Shown: in pieces, positions 1 to 8,254 of the stretch
How the letters are laid out: every line of letters begins with the position of its first letter
Numbering within the stretch: the stretch's first letter is position 1
From: Desulfosediminicola ganghwensis
GTDB lineage: Bacteria > Desulfobacterota > Desulfobulbia > Desulfobulbales > Desulfocapsaceae
Direction: 5' to 3'
Length of the DNA stretch: 64,000 bases
NCBI RefSeq assembly: GCF_005116675.2
Contig: NZ_CP050699.1
Span: forward strand, 5,341,001 to 5,405,000
Notes under the pieces: model-generated
The model's database searches: none
What the model saw: only the letters and a program-made list of their open reading frames with translations
Told to the model about the DNA's origin: nothing
Program-made: the position numbers and the translations under genes

Positions 1-283
1 GCTGCCCATCTGCATCCATGGTGCAGATCGCGTCGTAGCCGTGCTCTGCCGCATAGGCTATCGCCGCCATGATTGCCGCACCTTTCCCTCTGTTTTCATC
101 AAACCTGAGGCTGTGACATTGCAGGTGAGCGACATTTTTCAGGCCGCCATCTTCACTGCCATCATCGACGACAAGAACCGGGTAGCCTGTGATCAGGGCC
201 TTTTCAACCACGGCACCAATAGTCGCTCCATGATTGTACAGCGGGATAACCAGAAGCATTTGCAGATCATTTTCATATTTCAT
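1..283 (-). CDS. Family 2 glycosyltransferase, C-terminus cut by window edge
   Basis: Reading the minus strand from an ATG at 283 gives 94 codons that run off the window. The N-terminus has the GT-A nucleotide-sugar fold signatures: VIPLYNHGATIGAVVE, then LVVDDGSEDG, then ENRGKGAAI, and TMDADGQ, which contains the DxD-like metal/nucleotide site. A GGAGG ribosome site precedes the start. It lies 22 bases downstream of the B12/radical SAM gene and is almost certainly in the same operon. The family transfers activated sugars, often to lipid or polyprenyl acceptors. In this context I infer a head-group or lipid glycosylation role. The acceptor cannot be read from the sequence, and the length and any membrane anchor are unknown because the gene is truncated. 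Confidence 0.85.
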   Translation of the reverse strand, partial: MKYENDLQMLLVIPLYNHGATIGAVVEKALITGYPVLVVDDGSEDGGLKNVAHLQCHSLRFDENRGKGAAIMAAIAYAAEHGYDAICTMDADGQ

Positions 284-305
284 AGATCAATCGCCTCCAG
301 CTGCA

Positions 306-1655
306 CTATATCAGCAGCTCCCATAACGGCCCGACTTTACCTATTTTATGTAACATCGCGATGCGATCATAGAACTGATGGCATGGATAAATCCGATCCA
401 TTCTAGTTGCGAATGAAGCCATGATTTTCGTCTCTATTTCCTGCCGTGTCACTTCCGGTGAGTAATAGAATACGGGCTTCAGCAGGGACTGATCCGCCGC
501 TACCACCCCTTCGGCAATGGCCCGGTCACAAATCGCGGTACCCGGCAATATGCGAATACCGATGAAGGCAAAAACCACTGACTTATCCAGCTGTTCTATG
601 TGCTTCAACCCCTCGTCTACAGTGGCACGTGTCTCGCCCGGGCCTCCGAACATGATGAAGTGCGCGCAGGGGATCTCTTCGGCAATCACATTCTCATGGA
701 CTTTCAGAACATCACCGTAGCTGAACCCCTTGCCGAAGCCGGCCAGGGTTGTATCGGTTGCGCCATCGGTTCCCAGCTCAACTGCCGCAAGCCCCGCTCT
801 TTTCAAAAGTCGTAAATCTTCACGGGAGATATTCTCAGGCCGGAAAAAAGCACACCAGGGAATTGAAATCTCACGGCGTATCAGAGTTTCGGCTATCTCA
901 AGATACTTCCCTGCAGGGTCATTAAAGACACTGTCCGCAAAAAAGAGATACTTGGCACCATGATCTCTATTGAGCCTGACCATCTCCTCGACGACTTCTT
1001 CCGGGTCACGATACCGGATCTTCCGCCCCTCGATGGTAGGGTATGAACAATAGCTGCAGCTATAGGGACAACCACGCTTCGACTGCAAATTGAGCATGCC
1101 GCCATGATTGGTGTAATACTGAGCGGTGGCGATTCCAGGCTCGGCCCTGGTGGCAAAGCTCTCCAGGCGTGGGGCCTTCAGGATCTTCTCCTGGGGAGAG
1201 CGCCCGGCAGCAATCTCCGTAGCCAGCCAGACCATCACCTCTTCACCCTCGCCAACCACCCCGTAATCTGCTTCTAAAAGATCCATCAGTCGCTCCGGCA
1301 TGATGGAAAAGGCTGGTCCACCAAGAACGATCCTGGTGTTCAGGGTCTGCCGTATCAGGCCAACCAACTCAACCACGCCATCCAGATACTCATCGGGAGA
1401 AGCACTATCCACTGTATCCAGATTGCGAATCGAGACTCCGACCAGATCGAACTGCTGCTCCTGCAACAGTTCAACAAAGCCGGCCATCCCACCGTCGCCA
1501 AGCAGGTCAAAATGGCGGGCCGAATGGCCATGTCTGTTTAAAGCCGCCACCACATAGGCCGCGCCAAGTGGAAAAACAGGGTACGGTGTCACCACCTGAT
1601 TGGAAGAGACAATGAGACACCGGGCCTGGGCTTTCGAACTTAGTTCTTCAGCCAT
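306..1655 (-). CDS. B12-binding radical SAM enzyme (lipid-cluster type), 449 aa
   Basis: The N-terminal part (about residues 10-150) is a cobalamin-binding Rossmann domain with LGGPAFSIMPERL and DYGVVGEGEE. It is followed by a radical SAM core whose [4Fe-4S] ligands are C196, C200 and C203 (KRGCPYSCSYCSYP), a CX3CX2C motif. The length is normal for class B radical SAM proteins. The start overlaps the end of the upstream radical SAM gene by 16 bases, which indicates translational coupling. Enzymes of this class use methylcobalamin and/or SAM for methylations, ring formations and other radical C-C chemistry on lipids and antibiotics. Here, between ketosynthase/ACP genes and a glycosyltransferase, it most likely modifies an acyl chain. 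The reaction itself is not predictable from sequence. Confidence 0.9.
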   Translation of the reverse strand: MAEELSSKAQARCLIVSSNQVVTPYPVFPLGAAYVVAALNRHGHSARHFDLLGDGGMAGFVELLQEQQFDLVGVSIRNLDTVDSASPDEYLDGVVELVGLIRQTLNTRIVLGGPAFSIMPERLMDLLEADYGVVGEGEEVMVWLATEIAAGRSPQEKILKAPRLESFATRAEPGIATAQYYTNHGGMLNLQSKRGCPYSCSYCSYPTIEGRKIRYRDPEEVVEEMVRLNRDHGAKYLFFADSVFNDPAGKYLEIAETLIRREISIPWCAFFRPENISREDLRLLKRAGLAAVELGTDGATDTTLAGFGKGFSYGDVLKVHENVIAEEIPCAHFIMFGGPGETRATVDEGLKHIEQLDKSVVFAFIGIRILPGTAICDRAIAEGVVAADQSLLKPVFYYSPEVTRQEIETKIMASFATRMDRIYPCHQFYDRIAMLHKIGKVGPLWELLI

Positions 1656-2899
1656 TTCCTATCTCCGGACAGCTTGGGTGACTGATAGGTTCCATCAGCC
1701 ATTTCCTTTCTCACAAGATCAGTGAAAAGTCGTGCCATCCTGAGGGATTGAGGAACATCGCGATAGAATTCCCGCCAAGCGTATGCATACATCTCCTGCA
1801 AGGTTTCCGGGCTCATATTCTTCGGCTGATAGACAACCTCGGCGGTGGTATAACGGCTCCAGTCCCGATGGAGAATACGCCCCTCTTTCTCATAGGTGGC
1901 GGTCACCGGTGTATGGGGAAACGGTGTGAGAATAGAAAATTCCGACATGTCCACATCGATCTCAATCAGAAAATCAACAAGACGCTTGATGTAATCGGCA
2001 TCCTGGTTATCGGTGCCAAGCAGAACAGCAGCTTCCACTCCGATACCGTGATCCTTGAGTCGTTTAACCCGTTCACGAATAACATCCGAAGTATCGAAAA
2101 CTGCCTGGTACACATACCAGCATCCTGCCTCAGCCGCTTTCGCTATGACATCTTCCTCATCCAGAATTGGGTGGGAAATCCACTTCTTTTTCAGTGGCTT
2201 CAGAGCCTCAAAAAGCTCCATGACCCACTTTTTATCCTGGGCCAGGGAGTTATCCACCAGAAACAGTCGATTGTTATCAATACCCTCAATCTCCGCTACC
2301 ACCTGCTCGATCGGCCGTGGCCTGAACTGCCTGCCGCCAAGATAGGCAGTAGCGCAGGGAAAACAGTTGAATCGACAGCCACGTGAGGCGTGGACCAGAT
2401 CGACCATACGCACGCCCCGATAGACATAGCGCTCTTGATTGAGAATGGAGCGGCGGGCGGGCCCGACACTTTCTATTGGTGGAAAATCATGGAAATAATC
2501 ATACTTTGGCGCCAGTCGCTCATTTTCCAGATCTTCTAGTACGCCGGCAAGTCTGCCGTCTTCGGCCTCGCCAAGAAAGATAGAATCGACGAAGGTCGCA
2601 ACCTCCTCGGCATGCAGCATGGTGGAAATTCCACCGGCAATCACCGGAACCCCCAACGACCTGAATTTATCTGCTATCTCACGACCTCGCGGCAATTGGC
2701 AGGTAAGCATCATCGAAAGCAGGACCACATCGGCAGAAGCGGAAAAGTCCAGCTCATCAACATTTTCATCAATAAAAGTAACACTATACTTTTCAGGAAT
2801 TGCTGCAGCGACACAAACCGGACCGTGTGGAGGCAGATGGAATTCAGTCTGCTCAGGTATTTTGTTCCACTTCGGATAAACAAGGATTATGGAGGGCAT
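1640..2899 (-). CDS. B12-binding radical SAM enzyme, 419 aa
   Basis: This is a second class B radical SAM protein of the operon. The N-terminal cobalamin-binding-like domain includes IDENVDEL, VPVIAGGIST and SIFLGEAEDG. The cluster ligands are C175, C179 and C182 in SRGCRFNCFPC. The start codon lies one base after the stop of the preceding ketosynthase-like gene, so the two are presumably coupled. It is only distantly similar to its neighbour at 306-1655, which suggests two different reactions rather than a recent duplication. The family is known for radical C-C bond chemistry on unactivated carbons. I infer action on the acyl product made by the KS/ACP genes upstream. Confidence 0.88.
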   Translation of the reverse strand: MPSIILVYPKWNKIPEQTEFHLPPHGPVCVAAAIPEKYSVTFIDENVDELDFSASADVVLLSMMLTCQLPRGREIADKFRSLGVPVIAGGISTMLHAEEVATFVDSIFLGEAEDGRLAGVLEDLENERLAPKYDYFHDFPPIESVGPARRSILNQERYVYRGVRMVDLVHASRGCRFNCFPCATAYLGGRQFRPRPIEQVVAEIEGIDNNRLFLVDNSLAQDKKWVMELFEALKPLKKKWISHPILDEEDVIAKAAEAGCWYVYQAVFDTSDVIRERVKRLKDHGIGVEAAVLLGTDNQDADYIKRLVDFLIEIDVDMSEFSILTPFPHTPVTATYEKEGRILHRDWSRYTTAEVVYQPKNMSPETLQEMYAYAWREFYRDVPQSLRMARLFTDLVRKEMADGTYQSPKLSGDRKWLKN

Positions 2900-2900
2900 T

Positions 2901-3443
2901 CTATTGTACCAGAGTTAGGGTTGCAAAAATCTCCTCTCGCTGATCGCCGTCATCGCATACGATCCGGTGATCAAATTCACAGGCAAGCATGAAATCGAGA
3001 TCATTCTGCATGGCAAGGAGCATCCGTGCCTCATCTGTGGCGCATACAAGGGGAGTTTCAATATCAAAAAGGGCATATACAGGGCCAGTTAGCCCAAACA
3101 TAACAGCAACTTCAGCTAAAGGAGTGTTCGGGAGGGTATAACCGAACAGGGCCGGACTGGCCAAACCCGGCCCGGCGCTCATGGTTTCGATAAATGCCTG
3201 GTCCGTATGCAGTGAACCCCATCGGGTTCCACCTATCAGACCGACATTTCTGCCAAGATCACAAAGACGCTGACCCGGCTCAAGCACATTGCTTCCAAAC
3301 AGTTGACGGGCGCATTCAACAATCAACAGCCGGCTAAGCGGTGTCATGCGGCCCCAACGGCTGGGCAACCCTCCCAAAAAGGTGTTTGCGGCAGCAAAGG
3401 CCTCATCGGCAATAAGCTCTATAGGTGATATTTCGTCAGACAT
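2901..3443 (-). CDS. Half-size ketosynthase-like protein (chain-length-factor-like)
   Basis: This 180-residue protein resembles the N-terminal half of a beta-ketoacyl synthase, in particular the stand-alone family found in aryl-polyene clusters (Pfam Ketoacyl-synt_2, PF13723, from memory). Supporting stretches are GLIGGTRWGSLHTDQAF, ASPALFGYTLPNTPLAEVA and FGLTGPVYAL, matching the family pattern of a GS.xTD motif, then a LF.YTLPN motif, then a H/FGLxGP motif. No active-site Cys in an ACxSS context is present, so it cannot condense alone. A structural or chain-length role next to the complete ketosynthase at 7022-8254 is the likely function (inference). Its ribosome site is weak and it is coupled to the gene downstream. 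Confidence 0.7.
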   Translation of the reverse strand: MSDEISPIELIADEAFAAANTFLGGLPSRWGRMTPLSRLLIVECARQLFGSNVLEPGQRLCDLGRNVGLIGGTRWGSLHTDQAFIETMSAGPGLASPALFGYTLPNTPLAEVAVMFGLTGPVYALFDIETPLVCATDEARMLLAMQNDLDFMLACEFDHRIVCDDGDQREEIFATLTLVQ

Positions 3444-3483
3444 AATTTCGGGTCACTTCAAGCCGGAACAAAGACGTCTATTA

Positions 3484-4521
3484 TCATTTTTTCAGCCAGC
3501 AAAGCGGGTCCTCGGCGAAATAATCCCCAGTCACCTGATACGCGTGGCCACGACAGCCATAGCAGTCATCACTCATCTCGCAACTGGCACAGGCACCCTT
3601 GATATGGCTGCGGATATTTCTCATATCCTGCATTACCCTGCTCTGCCTGATTATTTCAGCCAGACTCTGCTGACGTGTCGATCCTGCCGAGACACTTACT
3701 CCCGGACAAGGTTGTATTTCACCGGTGGTGGTAACCGTGCAGGAATATTCGTGGCGGGCACAATGTGATGCGACCAGAGGCGGATGCGGCGTCCAGCCAC
3801 ACTCGAACTCTTCCCTGTCTATGCGGGCCAGTTCCTCAAACATTGCCTTGACCTTTTCCGGCTCGACTTCCAGCTGTTCGCCTTCAGTCGCCCGGCCCTG
3901 ATTGGTCAGAGTCTCCACGTAGGGTGTGATTCCACGGCGTCTGGCCCAGCGCCACAGTTCTGGAAGTTCATCATAGTTCTGTTTGCAGATAATGGTCTCG
4001 ACTCCCAGGGAACTGTGCTCATCAGGGTAGCCGGCATATCTCAGCGCACTCATTGCCTTGACGATGGTGGTATAGGCCCCTTTCCTGCCGGCGAGGCTAT
4101 CCTGAACAGCCTCTTCCCGGCTGTTCATTTTGAGCACAACCCCAACCTGGCGCTGATAGAGCCAGGTTGCAAACTCCTCGGTGAGGTTGATCCCGTTCGT
4201 GAAGAGTTCCACCACCATATCCCCTGCCAGGATATAATCGATAACCTCCCGCAGGTGTGGATAGAGCATCGGCTCACCACCGCCAAGAACGATAATTTTC
4301 TTTGCCCCCAGCCCCTTCGCCTGATCGATAATATCGTAGATCTCAGCCAGGGAAAGTTCGTTGGTCAGGGGCTCACCAGACGAGGCATAGCAGTACACAC
4401 AACGGAGATTGCACACCCTGGACAACTCCAGTTCCACCGATAGCAGCCCGTTATTTTCCCGGCATTCAGCAATTTCTTCCGGGGTAAATTCCATCCCCAG
4501 TTGCTCACCTAAACATGTCAT
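3484..4521 (-). CDS. Radical SAM/SPASM enzyme, 345 aa
   Basis: The radical SAM cluster motif is C37, C41 and C44 (SRVCNLRCVYCYAS), followed by GGGEPML and a typical TIM-barrel core. The C-terminal part carries many cysteines (CARHEYSC, IQPCPG, GACASCEMSDDCYGC and a final C in DPLCW), as in SPASM domains that bind auxiliary [4Fe-4S] clusters. Such enzymes usually modify peptides or carry out dehydrogenations. In this lipid operon a peptide substrate is not obvious, and no small precursor-peptide gene is visible next to it. A good GAGGTGAGG ribosome site precedes the ATG. It lies between the ligase gene and the ketosynthase-like gene in the same transcription unit. Confidence 0.88.
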   Translation of the reverse strand: MTCLGEQLGMEFTPEEIAECRENNGLLSVELELSRVCNLRCVYCYASSGEPLTNELSLAEIYDIIDQAKGLGAKKIIVLGGGEPMLYPHLREVIDYILAGDMVVELFTNGINLTEEFATWLYQRQVGVVLKMNSREEAVQDSLAGRKGAYTTIVKAMSALRYAGYPDEHSSLGVETIICKQNYDELPELWRWARRRGITPYVETLTNQGRATEGEQLEVEPEKVKAMFEELARIDREEFECGWTPHPPLVASHCARHEYSCTVTTTGEIQPCPGVSVSAGSTRQQSLAEIIRQSRVMQDMRNIRSHIKGACASCEMSDDCYGCRGHAYQVTGDYFAEDPLCWLKK

Positions 4522-4588
4522 TGATACCTCACCTCTGGATCTGTATATCTATTTTCGAAACAGATTTTGCCCTTGAGCGGACCTGCAA

Positions 4589-5917
4589 TCATTCTTCGTT
4601 TCGAAAATCAAAATATTTCCTTGCCTTACGACTGCCATCTGCAAACATTGCCGCCTTCACCCCGGCAACACTGTCCACCCGGATAACAGGCTTCACCCGC
4701 AGTCTGGCCTGCAGTTGCTCGACCATGAACTGCACATCCAGGGAGCTGTCGTCACTGCCAACCACCACCGTGATATCATCGGAACCATCCGCAGACTGCC
4801 GGACTTCAACATATGCGCCGGAAATACGGAGATCATCCTGCAGCACATTGAAAATGGTCTCAGGATAAAGAGTGGTACCTTTATACTTCAGTCGCTGGGC
4901 CAGGCGACCTTCCACCGGCCCGAGTCGTTTGGTGTTCCAACCGCACGTGCAAGGGGTTGAATCAAGCCTCGCCACATCGCCTGTCCTCAGTCGCAGCAAA
5001 GGAAAGCCCTCAACTCCCAGAGGTGTCACAACTACTTCCCCCTGCTCGCCATCCGGCAATACCCGCCCTTGGTCATCAACAATTTCCACCAGCATCAGTT
5101 CCGGGTGGACATGGCCTCCTGCCTGGGCTGAACATTCACCAAAAGCGGTCTCAAACTCAGTCGCTCCATAGGATGAATATAGGTTTGCCCCCCAGAGTTT
5201 ATGGAGGTTTTGTCCCAACGGCGTCAATATATTACCCGGGCGTCGGGCCGGCTCACCAATGGTGACAATGGTCTCAATTGAACTTTGCGACACATCAATG
5301 CCGTGTTCATTGCCCCAGCAGGCAAGCTCATATAGAAAGGTCGGAACGCCAACCACTACCCGTGGCCTGAGGGTTTCAATGATCTGCCATTGCCGGGCAG
5401 GCTGGCCGGGACCGTTACGTATAGCTGCAGCTCCCAGCATGGTCACACCACTGTAATAGGCAAGACCGGCGATGAAACAACGGTCCAGAGTAACTGTGAG
5501 CAGCACACGGTCCCGGGCTCGAACCCCCACGCTGTGAAAAGCAACAGCCTCATTGAAAGCCAGCCGCTGCAGATCATTTGCTGTATAAGGGACCATCACC
5601 GCGTTACCAGTTGTGCCTGAAGTGAGCGCCACGTCGACGATACTCTTCTGATCACGAACACCGAACTTTTCCGGAAAACGGTCCAGGTCTTCCCGGGTGG
5701 TAAATGGCAGGTGAGTGAGATCGCTGATTGAGGACAACTCAGCTTCATCAAGACCAATAGCGTCAAATGCTTCCCGATAAAAGGCAGTCGTTCCCGCCCG
5801 ACGGATATGCTTTTTCAGGGATATGAGCTGTACCGCTTCAATCTCTTTCAAAGGCTTTTCCCTCAGGGCAAACGCTTCCTGCAGGCTGTACCTATTCTGC
5901 TCAACCATCTGATTCAT
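4589..5917 (-). CDS. PaaK-like adenylate-forming ligase, 442 aa
   Basis: This belongs to the ANL superfamily and is closest in form to phenylacetate-CoA ligases. The P-loop-like motif TSGTTG sits at residues 99-104, YGATE at 250-254 and the RTGD motif at 311-314, followed by a small C-terminal lid domain. The family activates a carboxylic acid as its acyl-adenylate and transfers it to CoA or a carrier protein. With an ACP, a ketosynthase and a chain-length-factor-like gene in the operon, it most likely loads a starter acid on CoA or ACP, as the ligase of aryl-polyene clusters does (inference). The substrate could be aromatic or aliphatic. The start lies 7 bases after the acyltransferase stop. 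Confidence 0.85.
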   Translation of the reverse strand: MNQMVEQNRYSLQEAFALREKPLKEIEAVQLISLKKHIRRAGTTAFYREAFDAIGLDEAELSSISDLTHLPFTTREDLDRFPEKFGVRDQKSIVDVALTSGTTGNAVMVPYTANDLQRLAFNEAVAFHSVGVRARDRVLLTVTLDRCFIAGLAYYSGVTMLGAAAIRNGPGQPARQWQIIETLRPRVVVGVPTFLYELACWGNEHGIDVSQSSIETIVTIGEPARRPGNILTPLGQNLHKLWGANLYSSYGATEFETAFGECSAQAGGHVHPELMLVEIVDDQGRVLPDGEQGEVVVTPLGVEGFPLLRLRTGDVARLDSTPCTCGWNTKRLGPVEGRLAQRLKYKGTTLYPETIFNVLQDDLRISGAYVEVRQSADGSDDITVVVGSDDSSLDVQFMVEQLQARLRVKPVIRVDSVAGVKAAMFADGSRKARKYFDFRNEE

Positions 5918-5923
5918 TTGACG

Positions 5924-6718
5924 TTACATAGTATTGGAAGTTTCAACAGGACCAGAAAGGGGACAACCAGGGAGATCTACATCTGCAAATTGACCGTTTT
6001 CTCTCAAAGTCTGCTCTATTATCTTGTGTACTTCACTGCGCAACTGTCTGACCGCCAGGGCATCATCGCCAATATCGACTGCCGGATAAACCGGGTCCAG
6101 CACAATCAGCGTAACCTCTCCACAGGCCATGAGCCGCTCGCCTGGTGAAAGAATTTTGCCAGCTCCCAGAATACACACCGGCACCAGCGGTCGTCCTGTC
6201 TCAATCGCCAGGGAAAATGCCCCGTTTTTAAAACGTCCCAGCTGATTGTTTCTTGAGCGGTGTCCTTCCGGCCAGATCGTCACGTAACTTCCTTCATCGA
6301 GCAAGGCCTTACACCTGCTGCGTACAGCATCCCACCCCTCTTCGGCATTTGCATAACCAGCAAGCCGCATAAAAAAGCCATACACCGGGATACGAAAAGG
6401 CCAGGAGGTGACAAAGCTGTTCTCAACAGGAATTGCACCAAACAGGTACGGGTCTATGGCAGAATTGTGGTTTGCTACAAAAATAGCGGATTCCGGCAAC
6501 TCACGTGTGCTGTAACGCACCCGGACCGGAGACATAAAAGGAACCAGGCACACCAGCACCCAACCATACCAGCGAATCGCCCGCCTGAGCGCTGAAGGTA
6601 ACGATCTGGAAAAAAGGAGTATCTGCGTTACCAGAATAGATGGCAACAGCAGGATTCCAACTGAGGTGAGCACCAGAAACACCAACCAGAAATAGACATT
6701 CCATATCAGTTTCTTCAT
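5924..6718 (-). CDS. PlsC-like 1-acylglycerol-phosphate acyltransferase
   Basis: The lysophospholipid acyltransferase signatures are present: the HX4D catalytic motif in ANHNSAIDPY (H84 and D89 from the ATG) and the substrate motif WPEGHRSR. The N-terminus is a hydrophobic membrane segment (residues about 5-35). Such enzymes transfer acyl groups from ACP or CoA onto glycerol phosphate lipids at the inner membrane, so this gene offers a route for placing the cluster's acyl product into a membrane lipid. An in-frame TTG at 6730 is an alternative start with GCGGGAA before it; I chose the ATG at 6718. The ACP gene lies directly upstream. Confidence 0.87.
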   Translation of the reverse strand: MKKLIWNVYFWLVFLVLTSVGILLLPSILVTQILLFSRSLPSALRRAIRWYGWVLVCLVPFMSPVRVRYSTRELPESAIFVANHNSAIDPYLFGAIPVENSFVTSWPFRIPVYGFFMRLAGYANAEEGWDAVRSRCKALLDEGSYVTIWPEGHRSRNNQLGRFKNGAFSLAIETGRPLVPVCILGAGKILSPGERLMACGEVTLIVLDPVYPAVDIGDDALAVRQLRSEVHKIIEQTLRENGQFADVDLPGCPLSGPVETSNTM

Positions 6719-6758
6719 GATCACGCCCAATTCATTCCCGCTACAAATGGCGTAACCA

Positions 6759-7022
6759 CTATGCAGCTTCAGCCTGTTCCACCTTTAACTGCAGGAGGAA
6801 CTGGTAGAGGTCGTCAATGGTGCGTATCGACCTGAGCGCTTCTTCATCTGTAAGCTTCATGCCAAACTCTTTCTCCAGCACCACCACCATATCAACGGCG
6901 TCCAGGCTATCAAGACCAAGATCTTCGTAAAGGGTCGCCTCCGGTATCATCTCGGCAGCATCCAACTCAAACTCTTCCGCCAAGACCTCGATCATACGCC
7001 GGCGAATATTTTCATCCTTCAT
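6759..7022 (-). CDS. Acyl carrier protein, 87 aa
   Basis: This is a small acidic protein with the phosphopantetheine attachment site EDLGLDSLDAVDM, where Ser39 should carry the prosthetic arm. The size and the acidic helix II are typical of type II ACPs. Its ATG overlaps the ketosynthase stop in a TAATG arrangement, so the two are translationally coupled. This indicates a dedicated carrier for the ketosynthase at 7022-8254 rather than the housekeeping ACP. Growing acyl chains tethered here would be the substrates for the flavoprotein and the radical SAM enzymes of the operon (inference). The C-terminal tail EQAEAA is slightly longer than in housekeeping ACPs. Confidence 0.93.
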   Translation of the reverse strand: MKDENIRRRMIEVLAEEFELDAAEMIPEATLYEDLGLDSLDAVDMVVVLEKEFGMKLTDEEALRSIRTIDDLYQFLLQLKVEQAEAA

Positions 7023-8254
7023 TACACGTCCATTTTTCTGATCGCCAGGGAGGTATTAACCCCTCCCAGAGCGAAATTATTCTTCAATATTGCAGTAATC
7101 TTTGCCTTCCGTTTCTCCATTTGCAGGTTGGCACCCAGACAACGGGGATCAACCTCCTGGAGATTTCTGGTGGGGATCACATCCTGCCGTTCAAGCATTG
7201 CCAAAACCCCAATCAATTCGAGCGCGCCAGCGGCGCCCAGGGTATGTCCAAGATGTCCCTTGAAGGAGCTGACCGGTGTTTCTCCATCAACCACCGCAGC
7301 AATGGCAGTAGCCTCCGCGATATCACCAAGCTCTGTGCCCGTGGCATGCGCATTGACATAATCAATGTCTTTTGCAGTGAGCCCACCCTCCTCCATAGCC
7401 CTGGACATGGCCCGCATCATCGAGTTCTTGTCCGGGTTCGCGATATGCCGGCTGTCATTGACATTACCGAAGCCCACGATCTCGCCATAGATTTTTGCCC
7501 CGCGCGCCTTCGCCGAGGTGTAACTCTCCAACACGAGAATGCCTGCGCCACCACCACACACGACGCCGTCACGGGCCTGGTCAAAAGGCCGGCAGGCGCC
7601 CTCCGGATTGTCGTTGTTCAGGGATGCAGCACGCAATAAATCAAAGACACCCGTGACCGATGAGTGTGCCTCCTCTGCACCACCACAAAGCATCACCTCC
7701 TGACGACCAGCCTGAATGAGCATATAGCCAAGGCCGATAGCCTGGGATGAAGAGGTGCAGGCGCTGACGGGAGCCCACTGCTCACCCGTGATCCCCAATG
7801 CCAGGCAGACATTGGCTGCACAACTGTGCCCCATCATGGTGAAAAACTCTCCGGACTTAATCTCGCTGAACACTCGATCCGGCAAATATTTACTGTAAAA
7901 GGCCTCATACATGGACGGGCTGCCGGTGGTGGAGCCAATGGCAACACCGGTTTCCCCGCCCTGAACGACATCTTCTGTCAGCCCCGCATCTCCAATCGCC
8001 TCTTTGGTGGCAAGCGCGGCATAAATTGCCATCTGCCCCATGGATCTGCGCACTGCCCGGGGCAGCAGCTTTTTACAGTCAAATTCCGGGACAGGAGCAG
8101 CAATCCGACTGTTCATGCCGGTAATCGAATCCCATTCCGGCATAGCCCGCACTGCGGAGTTACCAGCCCAGATATTTTCAATCAGTTTATCTACCCCAAG
8201 CCCAAAGGGCGAAACAGCCCCTCTGCCTGTGATAACTACTCTGTTCAGACTCAC
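7022..8254 (-). CDS. FabF-like beta-ketoacyl-ACP synthase, 410 aa
   Basis: This is a complete KAS II-type condensing enzyme with the Cys-His-His triad: C166 in SACTSSSQA, H303 in NAHATGTELGD and H337 in KGHLGHTLGAAG. It would condense malonyl-ACP with an acyl-ACP by decarboxylative Claisen reaction. I place the start at a GTG at 8254, which overlaps the upstream flavoprotein stop (GTGA), has GGGGGAAGG before it, and yields the normal FabF N-terminus (VVITGRGAVSPFGLG). A longer open frame upstream is only an antisense-like extension inside the flavoprotein gene. Neither a ketoreductase nor a dehydratase lies in the window, so these steps must be supplied from beyond the left edge or by housekeeping FAS. 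Confidence 0.93.
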   Translation of the reverse strand: MSLNRVVITGRGAVSPFGLGVDKLIENIWAGNSAVRAMPEWDSITGMNSRIAAPVPEFDCKKLLPRAVRRSMGQMAIYAALATKEAIGDAGLTEDVVQGGETGVAIGSTTGSPSMYEAFYSKYLPDRVFSEIKSGEFFTMMGHSCAANVCLALGITGEQWAPVSACTSSSQAIGLGYMLIQAGRQEVMLCGGAEEAHSSVTGVFDLLRAASLNNDNPEGACRPFDQARDGVVCGGGAGILVLESYTSAKARGAKIYGEIVGFGNVNDSRHIANPDKNSMMRAMSRAMEEGGLTAKDIDYVNAHATGTELGDIAEATAIAAVVDGETPVSSFKGHLGHTLGAAGALELIGVLAMLERQDVIPTRNLQEVDPRCLGANLQMEKRKAKITAILKNNFALGGVNTSLAIRKMDV

